From assembly GCA_964537555.1 (NCBI GenBank), contig CAZIAD010000007.1, positions 1 to 64,000 of the forward strand: a DNA stretch of 64,000 nucleotides, written 5' to 3'. Shown piece after piece: positions 1-7,694 of this stretch (the first letter of the stretch is position 1; the number at the start of each line of letters is the position of its first letter). The notes under the pieces are model-generated. The model did not search any database, was not told where the DNA came from, and was given only the letters and a program-made list of their open reading frames with translations. The DNA is from CAYRWR01 sp964537555. GTDB lineage: Bacteria > Spirochaetota > Brevinematia > Brevinematales > CAYRWR01. The translations under genes and the position numbers were made by a program.

Positions 1-393
1 ATTTATACGCTCCACTAAAGTCCTGGAGATATGAGTACTGAGGGTGCCATTGGTCTCCATGAGCAATGATTTCGACTCCAGCCAGGGCAGGGCGGCTTCT
101 ATAAATGAGTGGTGCAGGAGAGGTTCCCCTCCTGTAAAGCTGAGTTCCCGGTAATCATACCGGGCCAGAATATCTCTGAATCGTTCCATGCTCAGGGGCT
201 GGCCTTCGTATACGGGAGTGGTACTGCCCGCCGGATAGATACGAGCCCTGGGTACCACTTCCAGAGAGGTGGGAGTGTCACAATAATGGCAGCGCAGATT
301 ACATCCTGAAAAACGGACGAATAGGCTGGGTCTACCTACATCCGGCCCCTCTCCCTGTATGGAAGGAAAGATCTCATGGATCTGTGCCGTCAT
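1..393 (-). CDS. queE: 7-carboxy-7-deazaguanine synthase QueE (3' part cut by window edge)
   Basis: Radical SAM enzyme that converts 6-carboxytetrahydropterin to 7-carboxy-7-deazaguanine in the queuosine/7-deazaguanine pathway. I translated the minus strand from the ATG at 393; 131 codons are inside the window and the gene continues past position 1. It opens with the family's typical substrate-side start (MTAQIHEIFPSIQGEG), then the Fe-S cluster motif CNLRCHYC (CxxxCxxC) near residue 32, and later FTGGEPLLH, the radical SAM glycine-rich motif. The start lies 7 bp after the stop of the DUF218 gene, so it is the last visible gene of the hslV operon. queF, a later step of the same pathway, sits at 6678-7103 on the other strand. 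C-terminal features cannot be assessed. Confidence 0.9.
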   Translation of the reverse strand, partial: MTAQIHEIFPSIQGEGPDVGRPSLFVRFSGCNLRCHYCDTPTSLEVVPRARIYPAGSTTPVYEGQPLSMERFRDILARYDYRELSFTGGEPLLHHSFIEAALPWLESKSLLMETNGTLSTHISRTLVERIN

Positions 394-400
394 GAGGCCC

Positions 401-997
401 TCAATGATTGAGCCAAAGGGCTTTATAATAGGCCAGGGTTTCTCTCAGGATGAAGCGGGACCGTGATTCCGCTTTTACCCCTTTGTGATCGGCTGCTACC
501 AGAGCTGCATGCCTCAGGTTTTGGCGGCGGGCAAACAGGGCTATACGGGGGAGGTGATAGCGCTGACTGACAAAAGCGAGGCCGTTGGTCAGATGCTTTT
601 CTTTTATATAACGGGAGATATTGTCTACCGTCTGATAGGTGTTGATGCCCTTGTCATCTATTATAATCACGTCTGCCTTGATTTCGTGGTTGAGCAGATA
701 TCTTTCCATAGCGATCACTTCATACTGGGTACCGCTTATATAGATCTTTTGAGCCATTCCGGCCTTATAGATCTCCAGGGCTTTGTCCAGCCGTTTCCGC
801 AGAGCGGTACTGGGATTGCCGTCACGCGTCACTCCCGCACCCGGTACCACTATGAGATACCTGGCTTCTGCCAGGTGGCTGTCTTCATATCTAAAGTTCA
901 CTATGAGAAAAGAGAGGATAAGCGTGCCGAACAGGCTTATGAATATAATAGAGAGGGTTGTCTTAACGGGAATCCGATTGCTTTTCTTCTCTTTCAT
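401..997 (-). CDS. DUF218/SanA-YdcF-like membrane-anchored protein
   Basis: 198-residue protein with one N-terminal membrane segment (about residues 12-34) and then a DUF218 domain: VVPGAGVTRDGNPSTALRKR followed by an ISGTQ segment and, near the C terminus, SQRYHLPRIALFAR. These are the hallmarks of the SanA/YdcF group, whose members are linked to envelope integrity, although the reaction is not settled. The domain is expected on the outer face of the inner membrane. It lies between a small Zn-ribbon membrane protein (8 bp gap) and queE (7 bp gap). The nearest SD-like AGGA is inside the upstream gene's end, somewhat far from the ATG, so translation may be coupled. Confidence 0.75.
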   Translation of the reverse strand: MKEKKSNRIPVKTTLSIIFISLFGTLILSFLIVNFRYEDSHLAEARYLIVVPGAGVTRDGNPSTALRKRLDKALEIYKAGMAQKIYISGTQYEVIAMERYLLNHEIKADVIIIDDKGINTYQTVDNISRYIKEKHLTNGLAFVSQRYHLPRIALFARRQNLRHAALVAADHKGVKAESRSRFILRETLAYYKALWLNH

Positions 998-1005
998 ATC
1001 AGTGA

Positions 1006-1305
1006 TCAGTCCTGTTTTTTTTGTTTGCCGGTACGGGGGTTAAAGCAATAATCACAGCCTTTGACAAAAGTCTTGTCTTCGGGCTGTCCCTTGTAGGTAA
1101 TGGTATAGACAGGCTCATTTTCTCTAAGTTTAGCTCCACATACCGGGCATTTCCTGTAATGTATATCTTCGTACGATATACCATCGGATCTGTCCTGGTA
1201 CTTTGAAGAGGAGTCTTTACGCCTGGTGAGAGGCAGGACGTACAGAAACAATGTCAGGCCTACTACTATCCCCCCAATGATAAAAACAGTTCCCCAGATG
1301 TCCAT
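1006..1305 (-). CDS. small membrane protein with C-terminal zinc-ribbon-like Cys pairs
   Basis: 99 residues: one transmembrane helix near the N terminus (about residues 6-26), a basic/polar linker, then CPVCG and GCDYC, two CxxC pairs 30 residues apart that would form a zinc ribbon on the cytoplasmic side. No known family is recognised. It starts 10 bp after hslU with a clear AAAGGAG Shine-Dalgarno placed right after the hslU stop codon and is followed 8 bp later by the DUF218 gene, so it is a bona fide operon member. Function unknown. Confidence 0.7.
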   Translation of the reverse strand: MDIWGTVFIIGGIVVGLTLFLYVLPLTRRKDSSSKYQDRSDGISYEDIHYRKCPVCGAKLRENEPVYTITYKGQPEDKTFVKGCDYCFNPRTGKQKKQD

Positions 1306-1315
1306 ACAGTCTCCT

Positions 1316-2707
1316 TTATAAGATATACCGGGTGATATCCCGGTCTTTTATCATCTCTTTTAACTTAGTGCTCACATACTTTTCATCTATCTCTATACTT
1401 TTCTTTTTGAGGTCAGGCGCCTCAAAGGAGATATCCTCCATGAGGTACTCCAGGATGGTGTGCAGTCTTCTGGCCCCGATGTCCTCCATAGTATGATTGA
1501 CCGAGTGGGCTGCATCTACGATAGTGTCATAGGCCTTTTCACTGAACTTGAGGCTGATGCCTTCGGTACGGAGCAGGGCCTGGTACTGGGTGACCAGAGA
1601 GTTTTTAGGCTCAGTGAGGATACGGCGCAGGTCTTTCTTAGTGAGACTGGACAGCTCTACCCGGATGGGAAAGCGGCCCTGTAGCTCCGGTATCATGTCG
1701 GAGGGTTTGGAGACATGGAAGGCGCCGGCGGCTATAAACAGCATATGGTCGGTCTTGACCACTCCGTACTTGGTATTTACAGTGCTGCCTTCGATGATAG
1801 GAAGGAGGTCGCGCTGTACCCCTTCCCGGGATACATCGGGTCCATTACCGCCCATTTTATCGGAGATCTTGTCTATCTCATCTATAAAGATGATGCCCAT
1901 TTCCTGGCCCCATTTAAGTCCCAGTTCTATGGCACGGTCATTATCTATGTGCTCATCCATCTTTTTCTGAGTGATACGGTCCCGGGCTTCTTTGACCAGC
2001 ACCCGTTTGTCTTCTTCAGCCTGCATGCCTCCGTCCCCGCCGAACAGGGACTGAAAGTTCGTCTCCATATCTTCCATACCGGGAAACATGTCCACCATAG
2101 GGAATATGGCCATGGACTTCTTAGCCAGTTTGACATTGATCTCCATGTTTTCATATTCACCGGCGGCCAGCTTACGGCTTATCTCGGCCTTGATCCTTTT
2201 TTTCTCAGCCTTTTCCAGTTCCTGCTGTACTATCTCCCCCTGGTCCAGCAGCTCATTCCATATCGCTTTTTCCAGGGTATCCTTTACATCTTTTTCTATA
2301 TCCGTCCGGGCCTGTTCCCTCATGAGGGACTTGACCTGGTTGACGGCATGATTGATGAGGGAGCGTATCATGTGCTCTACATCCCGGCCTACATATCCCC
2401 GCTCGGAGAATTTAGTGGCCTCTACTTTTATAAAGGGGGCATTGACCATCTGAGCCATGCGACGGGCTATCTCGGTCTTTCCGACCCCGGTAGGCCCTAT
2501 CATGAGGATGTTTTTAGGTGAGATCTCTTCCTGCAGCTCGGGTTCCACATGCTTACGGCGTATGCGGTTACGCAGGGCTATGGCTACCAGGCGTTTGGCC
2601 TGATCCTGGCCTATGATGTGCTGATCCAGGAGCTTTACTATCTCACTGGGTTTATACTTATCCAGCCCCGCATCTATATCTTCCAGAATATTGTCAAATC
2701 TGTTCAC
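1316..2707 (-). CDS. hslU: ATP-dependent protease ATPase subunit HslU (ClpY)
   Basis: AAA+ unfoldase that feeds substrates into the HslV proteolytic chamber in the cytoplasm. 463 residues, the usual family length. Visible features: Walker A GPTGVGKTE, pore-loop segment RGYVGRDVE, an inserted I domain (roughly 110-240), Walker B IIFIDEIDK, sensor/arginine region, and the family-typical C-terminal tail ending RYIL, which docks into HslV. The start codon is GTG with AGGAG overlapping the hslV stop codon (9 bp gap), so the pair is tightly coupled. Order hslV-hslU is conserved in many bacteria. Confidence 0.97.
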   Translation of the reverse strand: MNRFDNILEDIDAGLDKYKPSEIVKLLDQHIIGQDQAKRLVAIALRNRIRRKHVEPELQEEISPKNILMIGPTGVGKTEIARRMAQMVNAPFIKVEATKFSERGYVGRDVEHMIRSLINHAVNQVKSLMREQARTDIEKDVKDTLEKAIWNELLDQGEIVQQELEKAEKKRIKAEISRKLAAGEYENMEINVKLAKKSMAIFPMVDMFPGMEDMETNFQSLFGGDGGMQAEEDKRVLVKEARDRITQKKMDEHIDNDRAIELGLKWGQEMGIIFIDEIDKISDKMGGNGPDVSREGVQRDLLPIIEGSTVNTKYGVVKTDHMLFIAAGAFHVSKPSDMIPELQGRFPIRVELSSLTKKDLRRILTEPKNSLVTQYQALLRTEGISLKFSEKAYDTIVDAAHSVNHTMEDIGARRLHTILEYLMEDISFEAPDLKKKSIEIDEKYVSTKLKEMIKDRDITRYIL

Positions 2708-2716
2708 CGTTTACTC

Positions 2717-3259
2717 CTAGAGTTCTTCGATAGTGATATTGCTGTTGGTGTATATGCAGATACGGGAGGCAATATCCAGAGATTTCTGTACTACATCACG
2801 GGGGGCCAGCTTTTTATCGCTTTCCATAAAGGCCAGGGCAGCCGCTCTGGCATAAGGGGAGCCTGAGCCGATAGAGGCGATATGGTCCTCCGGTTCTAGG
2901 ACATTGCCATTCCCGGAGATGATAAGAGTGTGCTCCTGATTGGCGGCGATGAGCATGGCTTCCAGCTGACGCAGCATCTTGTCTGTGCGCCATAACTTGG
3001 CCAGCTCTACACCGGCCCGCTGTATATCACCGGAGTACTGCTCCAGCTGCAGTTCAAACTTCTCCAGGAGGGCAAAGGCATCCGCGGCTGACCCGGCAAA
3101 ACCGGCCAGGACCTGCCCGTGAAAGAGCCGCCTGATCTTGAGGGCATTGGACTTGATGATGGTATCACCCAGGCTGACCTGTCCGTCTCCTCCCATGGCC
3201 ACTTTATCTGCTATACGTACACAGAGGATAGTGGTGGCCCTCCATTGATCATTTTGCAT
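2717..3259 (-). CDS. hslV: ATP-dependent protease proteolytic subunit HslV (ClpQ)
   Basis: Threonine peptidase that forms the double hexamer core of the HslUV protease. I place the start at ATG 3259 because AGGAGG lies 5 nt upstream; an earlier in-frame ATG (3292) sits inside the promoter. The protein is 180 residues. The N terminus is MQNDQWRATTILCVR: the expected catalytic Thr (TT) follows an eight-residue leader instead of only Met, so a short propeptide would have to be removed. Conserved segments GDGQVSLG and GFAGSAADA are present. A sigma70-type promoter (3283-3311) directly precedes it. It heads the five-gene operon hslV-hslU-ZnR-DUF218-queE. Confidence 0.95.
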   Translation of the reverse strand: MQNDQWRATTILCVRIADKVAMGGDGQVSLGDTIIKSNALKIRRLFHGQVLAGFAGSAADAFALLEKFELQLEQYSGDIQRAGVELAKLWRTDKMLRQLEAMLIAANQEHTLIISGNGNVLEPEDHIASIGSGSPYARAAALAFMESDKKLAPRDVVQKSLDIASRICIYTNSNITIEEL

Positions 3260-3282
3260 GATAGCCTCCTGAAAGATGAGAT

Positions 3283-3311
3283 AGTATAACACTTTTATTC
3301 TCTTTCATCAA
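3283..3311 (-). promoter_or_regulatory. sigma70-type promoter for the hslVU operon
   Basis: On the minus strand: TTGATG (3306-3311), 17 bp spacer, TATACT (3283-3288). It lies about 24 bp upstream of the hslV start codon and 89 bp from the divergent carD promoter. Confidence 0.75.
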
Positions 3312-3399
3312 AGATAATGGCCGATGCCTACAATCCTGGTAAACAAACGCTATATTCTTTACTGGTCGATAAATAGTGCCGCCGGGGCCTGCTGCTATG

Positions 3400-3428
3400 T
3401 TGACTATTTTGCTTTCTCCCTTTATAAT
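3400..3428 (+). promoter_or_regulatory. sigma70-type promoter for carD
   Basis: TTGACT (3400-3405), exact 17 bp spacer, TATAAT (3423-3428). The likely transcription start near 3435 leaves a short leader before the AAGGGG ribosome site and the ATG at 3456. It also rules out the longer in-frame start at 3324. Confidence 0.8.
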
Positions 3429-3455
3429 AGTGTAGAATGTTATAAAGGGGACTAC

Positions 3456-3941
3456 ATGTTTAGCAAGAATGAGAAAGTGTTTTACCCGCATCATGGTGCC
3501 GGCCAGATCAAAAGTATCGAAGATAAAGAGATTTTAGGTGAAAAAAGAAAGTACTTTGTCATACATTTTCCCCTTACAGAGACGACCATCATGGTTCCCT
3601 ATGACAACACTGAAGAGCTGGGACTGAGATACCTGTGTGATTCCAAAGAGATCAAACGATGCCTGTCTATTATCTCCAAGGGAGAGAGTGAGACGGATGA
3701 GGACTGGAAAGTACGTTACAAAAAACATCAGGATATGCTGAAATCGGGTAAACTGGGTGAGATCGCAGAAGTGATCCGTAACCTTTATGACCGGAACAAA
3801 GTAAAAGAACTCTCCTCTACGGAAAAACGCCTCTACAATTCCGCCATCGATATGGTGGTCAGTGAGATAGCCCTTTCTATCTCCAAAGACAAGGAAAAAG
3901 TAAGAGAAGAGATCATGACAATGCTGGAAAAGAGAAAATAA
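3456..3941 (+). CDS. carD: CarD/CdnL-family RNA polymerase-binding regulator
   Basis: 161-residue stand-alone CarD-like protein. Residues 1-60 carry the TRCF-RID/CarD Tudor-like domain that binds the RNA polymerase beta subunit (NEKVFYPHHGAGQIKSIEDK, with YFVIHFP and TTIMVPYDN). The rest is the helical DNA-contacting domain (EDWKVRYKKHQDMLKSGKL, LSSTEKRLYNSA). Proteins of this family stabilise open promoter complexes, especially at rRNA promoters. The start at 3456 was chosen from AAGGGG 5 nt upstream and the promoter at 3400-3428; upstream ORF sequence lies within the promoter. Monocistronic by layout. Unusually clear consensus promoter, consistent with high expression. Confidence 0.93.
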   Translation: MFSKNEKVFYPHHGAGQIKSIEDKEILGEKRKYFVIHFPLTETTIMVPYDNTEELGLRYLCDSKEIKRCLSIISKGESETDEDWKVRYKKHQDMLKSGKLGEIAEVIRNLYDRNKVKELSSTEKRLYNSAIDMVVSEIALSISKDKEKVREEIMTMLEKRK

Positions 3942-3990
3942 GGCATACTGCAATTTAATATAAAACACTGCATCTCATGAGAAGTAATAC

Positions 3991-4018
3991 TTGACAATGT
4001 TTTATCTTACTTTAATAT
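3991..4018 (+). promoter_or_regulatory. probable sigma70 promoter
   Basis: TTGACA (3991-3996) with TAATAT (4013-4018) after 16 bp. The -35 is perfect, the -10 is weaker. The -10 overlaps an ATG at 4017, which argues that translation starts at 4047 instead. Confidence 0.55.
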
Positions 4019-4046
4019 GTATAAAGCTAAATGTGGGAGGGACTCC

Positions 4047-4982
4047 ATGGTTTTACGGAAGAATATCAAGATTTCACGCGAAGAAGCGATCCATTATCTC
4101 TTTAATGAATCCTCTGGTATTGCCGGGATGTTTTCCAGTGCATTATCCAGTGTATTCAGTTTTGCGGTGAGTTATTACCTGCTCATCGCTTCCAAATTCA
4201 TTCCTTATAATGTGATGGAGTTGTCCATTATAGGAGGGCTCTTTTTTGGGGTAGGAGTGGGCCTCTACTTTATTAAAAAACAGGAATTCACCCTATACGA
4301 TAAGACCCATTCCAGTGTCTATCTGCATGGTTTACTGACCTATCCGATACTGGTACTGGTCTATGCCAGCATGTTTATCTACTTCCTGGTCCCTCAGTGG
4401 AATGAGATCGCCAACAGCACCGGTGGCGGTACCAGTCTCCTGTCTTCTATTATCACTGCTTTACTGGTAGCCCTTATCTTCTCCTTCCTGTTTAATGCCC
4501 TGTGGCAGATCGTGGATATGTTTGTGATGCAGATATTTGCCAAACATGACTGGGTCATTGTAGCCGAAAGAGACTATTTTATTGCCGGACTGGGCATGCG
4601 TTTTGAAGAAGCCCGCCGCTATGGCACCTCCTTATCCCTGGTCCATATTAAGATCGGTATCGATCCCCGAAAAAAGCGGCTCCTGAAGACTATCTACCGG
4701 AGGGTATCAGAAGCGGTACGTGAGATCGACTCTATTTCCCATTATGAAGACTGGAACAGCTTTGTGATCCTGGCTCCTATTACAGAAGGCGCATCCAAAG
4801 GCCTGATCGGACGTATTTCCAAGATCATCAAGGAAGAGATGTATAAAAACGGGATCCGCAGCAGCATAGATATTGTATCAGATATCTCATCTCTGAGCAG
4901 AGAGACCGAGAATGAATTTGATATGTTAAAGCCCCAGGAGACTGTGACCCAGACCCTGAGCTTTGATAATATCCCTAAGTAA
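4047..4982 (+). CDS. four-TM membrane protein with degenerate GGDEF-like cytoplasmic domain
   Basis: 311 residues from ATG 4047 (GGGAGG 6 nt upstream). Four hydrophobic segments occupy roughly residues 27-47, 57-76, 92-113 and 133-165. From about residue 178 the sequence follows the layout of a diguanylate cyclase fold: RDYFIAGLGMRFEEARRYGT, SLSLVHIKIGID, then REIDSISHYEDWNSFVILAP, where the GG(D/E)EF signature would be. Here the signature is EDWNSF, so no catalytic or I-site residues remain. I infer a c-di-GMP-blind or sensory domain. It might instead be a distant nucleotidyl cyclase-like fold. Followed by a strong terminator; monocistronic. Confidence 0.6.
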   Translation: MVLRKNIKISREEAIHYLFNESSGIAGMFSSALSSVFSFAVSYYLLIASKFIPYNVMELSIIGGLFFGVGVGLYFIKKQEFTLYDKTHSSVYLHGLLTYPILVLVYASMFIYFLVPQWNEIANSTGGGTSLLSSIITALLVALIFSFLFNALWQIVDMFVMQIFAKHDWVIVAERDYFIAGLGMRFEEARRYGTSLSLVHIKIGIDPRKKRLLKTIYRRVSEAVREIDSISHYEDWNSFVILAPITEGASKGLIGRISKIIKEEMYKNGIRSSIDIVSDISSLSRETENEFDMLKPQETVTQTLSFDNIPK

Positions 4983-4997
4983 TACCTGAAAAATAAC

Positions 4998-5029
4998 AAA
5001 AGCCACTCCTTTCAGGGAGTGGCTTTTTT
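4998..5029. terminator. bidirectional Rho-independent terminator
   Basis: 12-bp stem AAAAGCCACTCC / GGAGTGGCTTTT (4998-5009 with 5016-5027), 6-nt loop, T run on the plus side and A run on the other. It lies between convergent genes (4047-4982 and yjbQ) and can serve both. Confidence 0.9.
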
Positions 5030-5044
5030 CATGGTGTCTTATTG

Positions 5045-5461
5045 TTATTCACCCAGGATCTGTACTACCAGCTCCCGCTTACGGCCCCGGGTGTCACATT
5101 CCACGAAGACGATCTGCTGCCAGGTACCCAGGGTGAGCCGACCCTGTACCAGGGGCACGGTAAAAGAGGTCTTGAGCAGTGCGGACTGGAGGTGTCCGCT
5201 GCCGTTATCATCTCCCCAGGTCTGATGGTGAGCATAGGGGGCGGCGTAGGGTATGAGCTCTTCCAGGAAGCGGGGCAGGTCCTTTTGCAGGCCGGGCTCA
5301 AATTCCAGAGTAGTGAGGGCTCCGGTCGATCCGGGACAGAATACCGTCACTATCCCGTTTTTAACAGGGCAGGCTTGTATTTCACGGTTCAGGGCTCCGG
5401 TGATATCGATGATGTCGAGGTGTTGACGGCTGTTGATGGTGATGGCACGGGTATCGACCAC
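5045..5461 (-). CDS. yjbQ: YjbQ/UPF0047 family protein
   Basis: 138 residues, the normal length of the UPF0047/YjbQ family, reported as a secondary thiamin-phosphate synthase-like enzyme; the true physiological role is uncertain. Seen: PGSTGALTTLEFEPGL, then the conserved HHQTWGDDNGSGHLQSALL with its His and Asp residues, and LTLGTWQQIVFVECDTRGR near the C terminus. Start codon is GTG 5461 with GGGAGG about 6 nt upstream. It is the third gene of a minus operon (gaps of 8 and 11 bp) and ends just before the shared terminator at 4998-5029. Confidence 0.9.
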   Translation of the reverse strand: MVDTRAITINSRQHLDIIDITGALNREIQACPVKNGIVTVFCPGSTGALTTLEFEPGLQKDLPRFLEELIPYAAPYAHHQTWGDDNGSGHLQSALLKTSFTVPLVQGRLTLGTWQQIVFVECDTRGRKRELVVQILGE

Positions 5462-5472
5462 AGAGGCCCTCC

Positions 5473-6024
5473 CTAGAGCTCGTCCAGCAGGGCTTCTTTC
5501 TGCTGTTGCCGGATAGTCTTATTGGTCCAGATAGTGGTATTATTGGATAGTTCAAAGTGCATCTTCATGAGGAGGTCCTGGTCATAGACCTTGACGGTAG
5601 TGGGATACTCCAGATTGAGCTTTATATTGTGCTTATCGCTTTCCCAGCGTACTACCTTTGAGGTCTTATGGCTGGGTGTGCCATACTTGTCCTCCAGCTT
5701 CTGAGTGAGCTGGAAAAAGTCAAAATAGCGCACATTGTACTGCAGGCTGATCACATAGGCCTGGTTTTTGTAGAACTCTACATAAATATGCCTGACAAAG
5801 GGGTAGATATAGGCTTTGAGGGTGTAGGGGTATTCATCATTGATCTTACCCAGGTAGCGGGTCTGGTCTATCTTGACGTCCCACTGACTGGACAGGGTAT
5901 TAAATACCTCATCCTTGGTCATGCCCAGCTTCAGCCCCCGGAAATCGAATTCCTGGATCTGCTGCAGGCTGAATCCACTGTTAAGAGTGAGGAATAGGAA
6001 GAGGACGAGGAAAAGCTGTCTCAT
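5473..6024 (-). CDS. secreted protein of unknown function
   Basis: 183 residues with a typical N-terminal signal peptide (MRQLFLVLFLFLTLNSGFS). The mature part begins with EFDFRGLKLGMTKDEVFNTL, a pattern seen in small periplasmic proteins with a repeated alpha/beta unit (LGMTxxEV, later KLEDKYGTPS). A charged tail ends the protein. No firm family assignment. Middle gene of the operon 6530-5045, with AGGAG 6 nt before its ATG that overlaps the upstream stop codon. Envelope role is inferred only from the signal sequence. Confidence 0.65.
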   Translation of the reverse strand: MRQLFLVLFLFLTLNSGFSLQQIQEFDFRGLKLGMTKDEVFNTLSSQWDVKIDQTRYLGKINDEYPYTLKAYIYPFVRHIYVEFYKNQAYVISLQYNVRYFDFFQLTQKLEDKYGTPSHKTSKVVRWESDKHNIKLNLEYPTTVKVYDQDLLMKMHFELSNNTTIWTNKTIRQQQKEALLDEL

Positions 6025-6032
6025 GCATACTC

Positions 6033-6530
6033 CTAGGTAAACTGTTCCAGGTCCTTGCGGATGATCTCGATCTTCTTGATGAATTTCTCGATCTCTTTCT
6101 TTTCTTTTTCTATGGTCTCGACGATCACTTTTTTCTGTTCCATTTTTCCCAGGGTGGTAATGGATTTTTCGAGCTGGTTGATACGCTCTTCGTAATCGGA
6201 GATGGTACGCAGGATCACTACTTTGGTCTCTTCAGACAGGGTACCTTCCTGTTTTTTATTGAGCATAGCATTATAGGCGATCTTGGCGGTCTCTTTAACA
6301 TAAGGGGGTTCGCTCTCGTTTTCAGAGAGGATCTTAAAATAGTGGACCAGGCCTTCATTATGGTCTTCTTCTGTGATGATCCCGTTACGGAGCATGATAT
6401 TGCCCAGTGGCTCGGCATAACCCACGGATTTTCTGTTGTATTCCTGTTCTTTTAAAGCTACATCCAGCTGATGCTGATTAATCATCTGCAATTGTAATAA
6501 TACTTCTCCGAATAACATGGGATCCTCCAT
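6033..6530 (-). CDS. MshEN-like N-terminal domain plus coiled coil, unknown role
   Basis: 165 residues from the ATG at 6530 (GGAAGGA upstream; the earlier ATG at 6557 overlaps the predicted -10). Residues 1-60 read MEDPMLFGEVLLQLQMINQH, QLDVALKEQE and LGNIMLRNGIITEED, which matches the pattern of the MshEN/type II secretion N-terminal fold (LGExLLxxGxIxxxQLxxAL ... LGxxLxxxGxI). In other proteins that fold can bind c-di-GMP. Residues from about 105 to the end are a long charged coiled coil. No ATPase domain follows. First gene of the three-gene minus operon. Confidence 0.55.
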   Translation of the reverse strand: MEDPMLFGEVLLQLQMINQHQLDVALKEQEYNRKSVGYAEPLGNIMLRNGIITEEDHNEGLVHYFKILSENESEPPYVKETAKIAYNAMLNKKQEGTLSEETKVVILRTISDYEERINQLEKSITTLGKMEQKKVIVETIEKEKKEIEKFIKKIEIIRKDLEQFT

Positions 6531-6557
6531 ACTAAATCCTTCCACTTTATTTAACAT

Positions 6558-6586
6558 ATTGTGTATTCATTTATTAAATAAATCAA
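6558..6586 (-). promoter_or_regulatory. possible sigma70 promoter for the 6530-5045 operon
   Basis: Minus strand: TTGATT (6581-6586), 17 bp, CACAAT (6558-6563). Only 4 of 6 positions match in the -10. It would start transcription near 6551, consistent with translation from 6530. Confidence 0.45.
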
Positions 6587-6628
6587 CTCTTTTTTTATTA
6601 TCGGACATAATGCCGAAAGAGTAAAGCT

Positions 6629-6657
6629 TTGACAGGAATCCGGGAAAATTCTATAAT
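6629..6657 (+). promoter_or_regulatory. perfect consensus sigma70 promoter for queF
   Basis: TTGACA (6629-6634), exactly 17 bp, TATAAT (6652-6657): full match to both hexamers and ideal spacing. The leader is only about 15 nt, too short for a preQ1 riboswitch. Confidence 0.88.
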
Positions 6658-6677
6658 TTTAAAAAAAGGTGGCATAT

Positions 6678-7103
6678 ATGAAGACACAGACCTGGGATAG
6701 CTCGGGATACAAGGATAAACAGGATGATATCAGAGAGATAAAGATCGACCCGCCTCTGGATGTGGTCAAAAACATGTACCCCGACCGTGATTATACCGTG
6801 GTCCTGAATATGAATGAATTTACCTCGGTATGCCCCAAGACCGGACTTCCCGATTACGCCGATATCACTATCCGCTATACTCCCGGCGCGTTTCTGGTAG
6901 AGGAAAAAGCCCTCAAGCTCTATCTTACCTCCTATCGCAGCCTGGGTATATTCCAGGAACATGCCACCAATAAGATCCTGGATGATTTTGTAGCTGTGGT
7001 CCAGCCCCGCAAGGTCCGCATCACTGCCCTCTGGAATGCCCGGGGTGGCATAGGAGTGGAAGTAGTGGCCCAGTATAAGGAAAAATCCAAGAAAAAGGCA
7101 TAA
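6678..7103 (+). CDS. queF: NADPH-dependent 7-cyano-7-deazaguanine reductase QueF
   Basis: Reduces preQ0 to preQ1, the last step before insertion into tRNA by Tgt. 141 residues from ATG 6678, the size of the short (unimodular) QueF type. Catalytic Cys lies in TSVCPKTGLPDYADI; the QueF signature helix is seen as VEEKALKLYLTSYR; IRYTPG and the conserved Glu are in place. A GTG at 6669 is in frame but lies on the AGGTGG ribosome site, so 6678 is preferred. It has its own strong promoter and is not in an operon with queE, which is 6 kb away on the opposite strand. Confidence 0.95.
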   Translation: MKTQTWDSSGYKDKQDDIREIKIDPPLDVVKNMYPDRDYTVVLNMNEFTSVCPKTGLPDYADITIRYTPGAFLVEEKALKLYLTSYRSLGIFQEHATNKILDDFVAVVQPRKVRITALWNARGGIGVEVVAQYKEKSKKKA

Positions 7104-7246
7104 TCTCAGCGGGGTGTGTCCCCCAAAATATTTCCTATTTTACCCCTATCTTCTGGCCTTCAACTGTTTCATTTTAGCTAGCCTCCCCAGGGAGATCCTG
7201 CCTCATGCCTGGATCAGGGGTGCAGTACTGCCCTGCACAGGGAGCG

Positions 7247-7573
7247 GGGAGGCCGCATTTCTTTTGAGGGATCAAAAGAAACGCTTGGCAAAGAAAAATC
7301 CTTTTCGGCTGGTGCGACCATGGTGCCTACCACCGCGGAATGTCTGCTGAAGTGTAGCAGGCATGGTGCCGGGCGGGCTGAATGGCCGGAGGCTGGGCGT
7401 AGGCTAGGGTAGGTCAGCCCTGGATAGTGTATTGTGGGGTGCACCATGCGGAGAGCAGCAGGCAGACTCCGTCGGTGAAGTAGATCCTGGTAGAGTTACA
7501 GATTTTCTGTCGGTTTGAGGATAAGGGCTCGGGCGTAAAAGTCAGTGCCTACTATTGACTATCGACTATTGAC
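7247..7573. repeat. long direct repeat, copy 1
   Basis: About 327 bp repeated at 7760-8086 with a constant 513-bp offset and no indel seen; I count only a handful of substitutions. It starts at GGGAGGCCGCATTTC, includes a perfect 10-bp hairpin (7258-7281, GGGA loop), and ends in short TATTGACTATCGACT-type repeats. Confidence 0.9.
7258..7281. repeat. perfect 10-bp inverted repeat in copy 1
   Basis: TTTCTTTTGA / TCAAAAGAAA separated by GGGA. An identical hairpin is at 7771-7794 in copy 2. No T run follows, so it does not look like a terminator. Confidence 0.85.
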
Positions 7574-7620
7574 TCATCTAGCCCCCTTCGGCGGGGAAGT
7601 GGAGCCTGGTTTAGTTGAAC

Positions 7621-7694
7621 ATTTTCTGTCGGTTTGAGGGATAAGGGCTCGGACGTAAAAGACTGTGCCTACTATTGACTACCGACTATTGACT
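7621..7694. repeat. 75-bp module (also at 7502-7574 and 8015-8100)
   Basis: Starts ATTTTCTGTCGGTTT, contains AAGGGCTCGGACGTAAAAG and ends with TATTGACTA-CGACTATTGACT repeats. The copies at 7502 and 8015 lie inside the long repeats; this one stands alone. The 8015 copy has an extra run of the terminal short repeat. Confidence 0.8.

Noticed and set aside
1715..2521. 268-codon open frame on the plus strand
   Set aside because: Lies wholly antisense to hslU, which has clear family motifs; no ribosome site.
6658..6677. preQ1 riboswitch before queF
   Set aside because: The leader behind the perfect promoter is only about 15 nt.
7258..7281. 10-bp hairpin as a terminator
   Set aside because: Neither side has a T run, and it recurs as part of the repeat.
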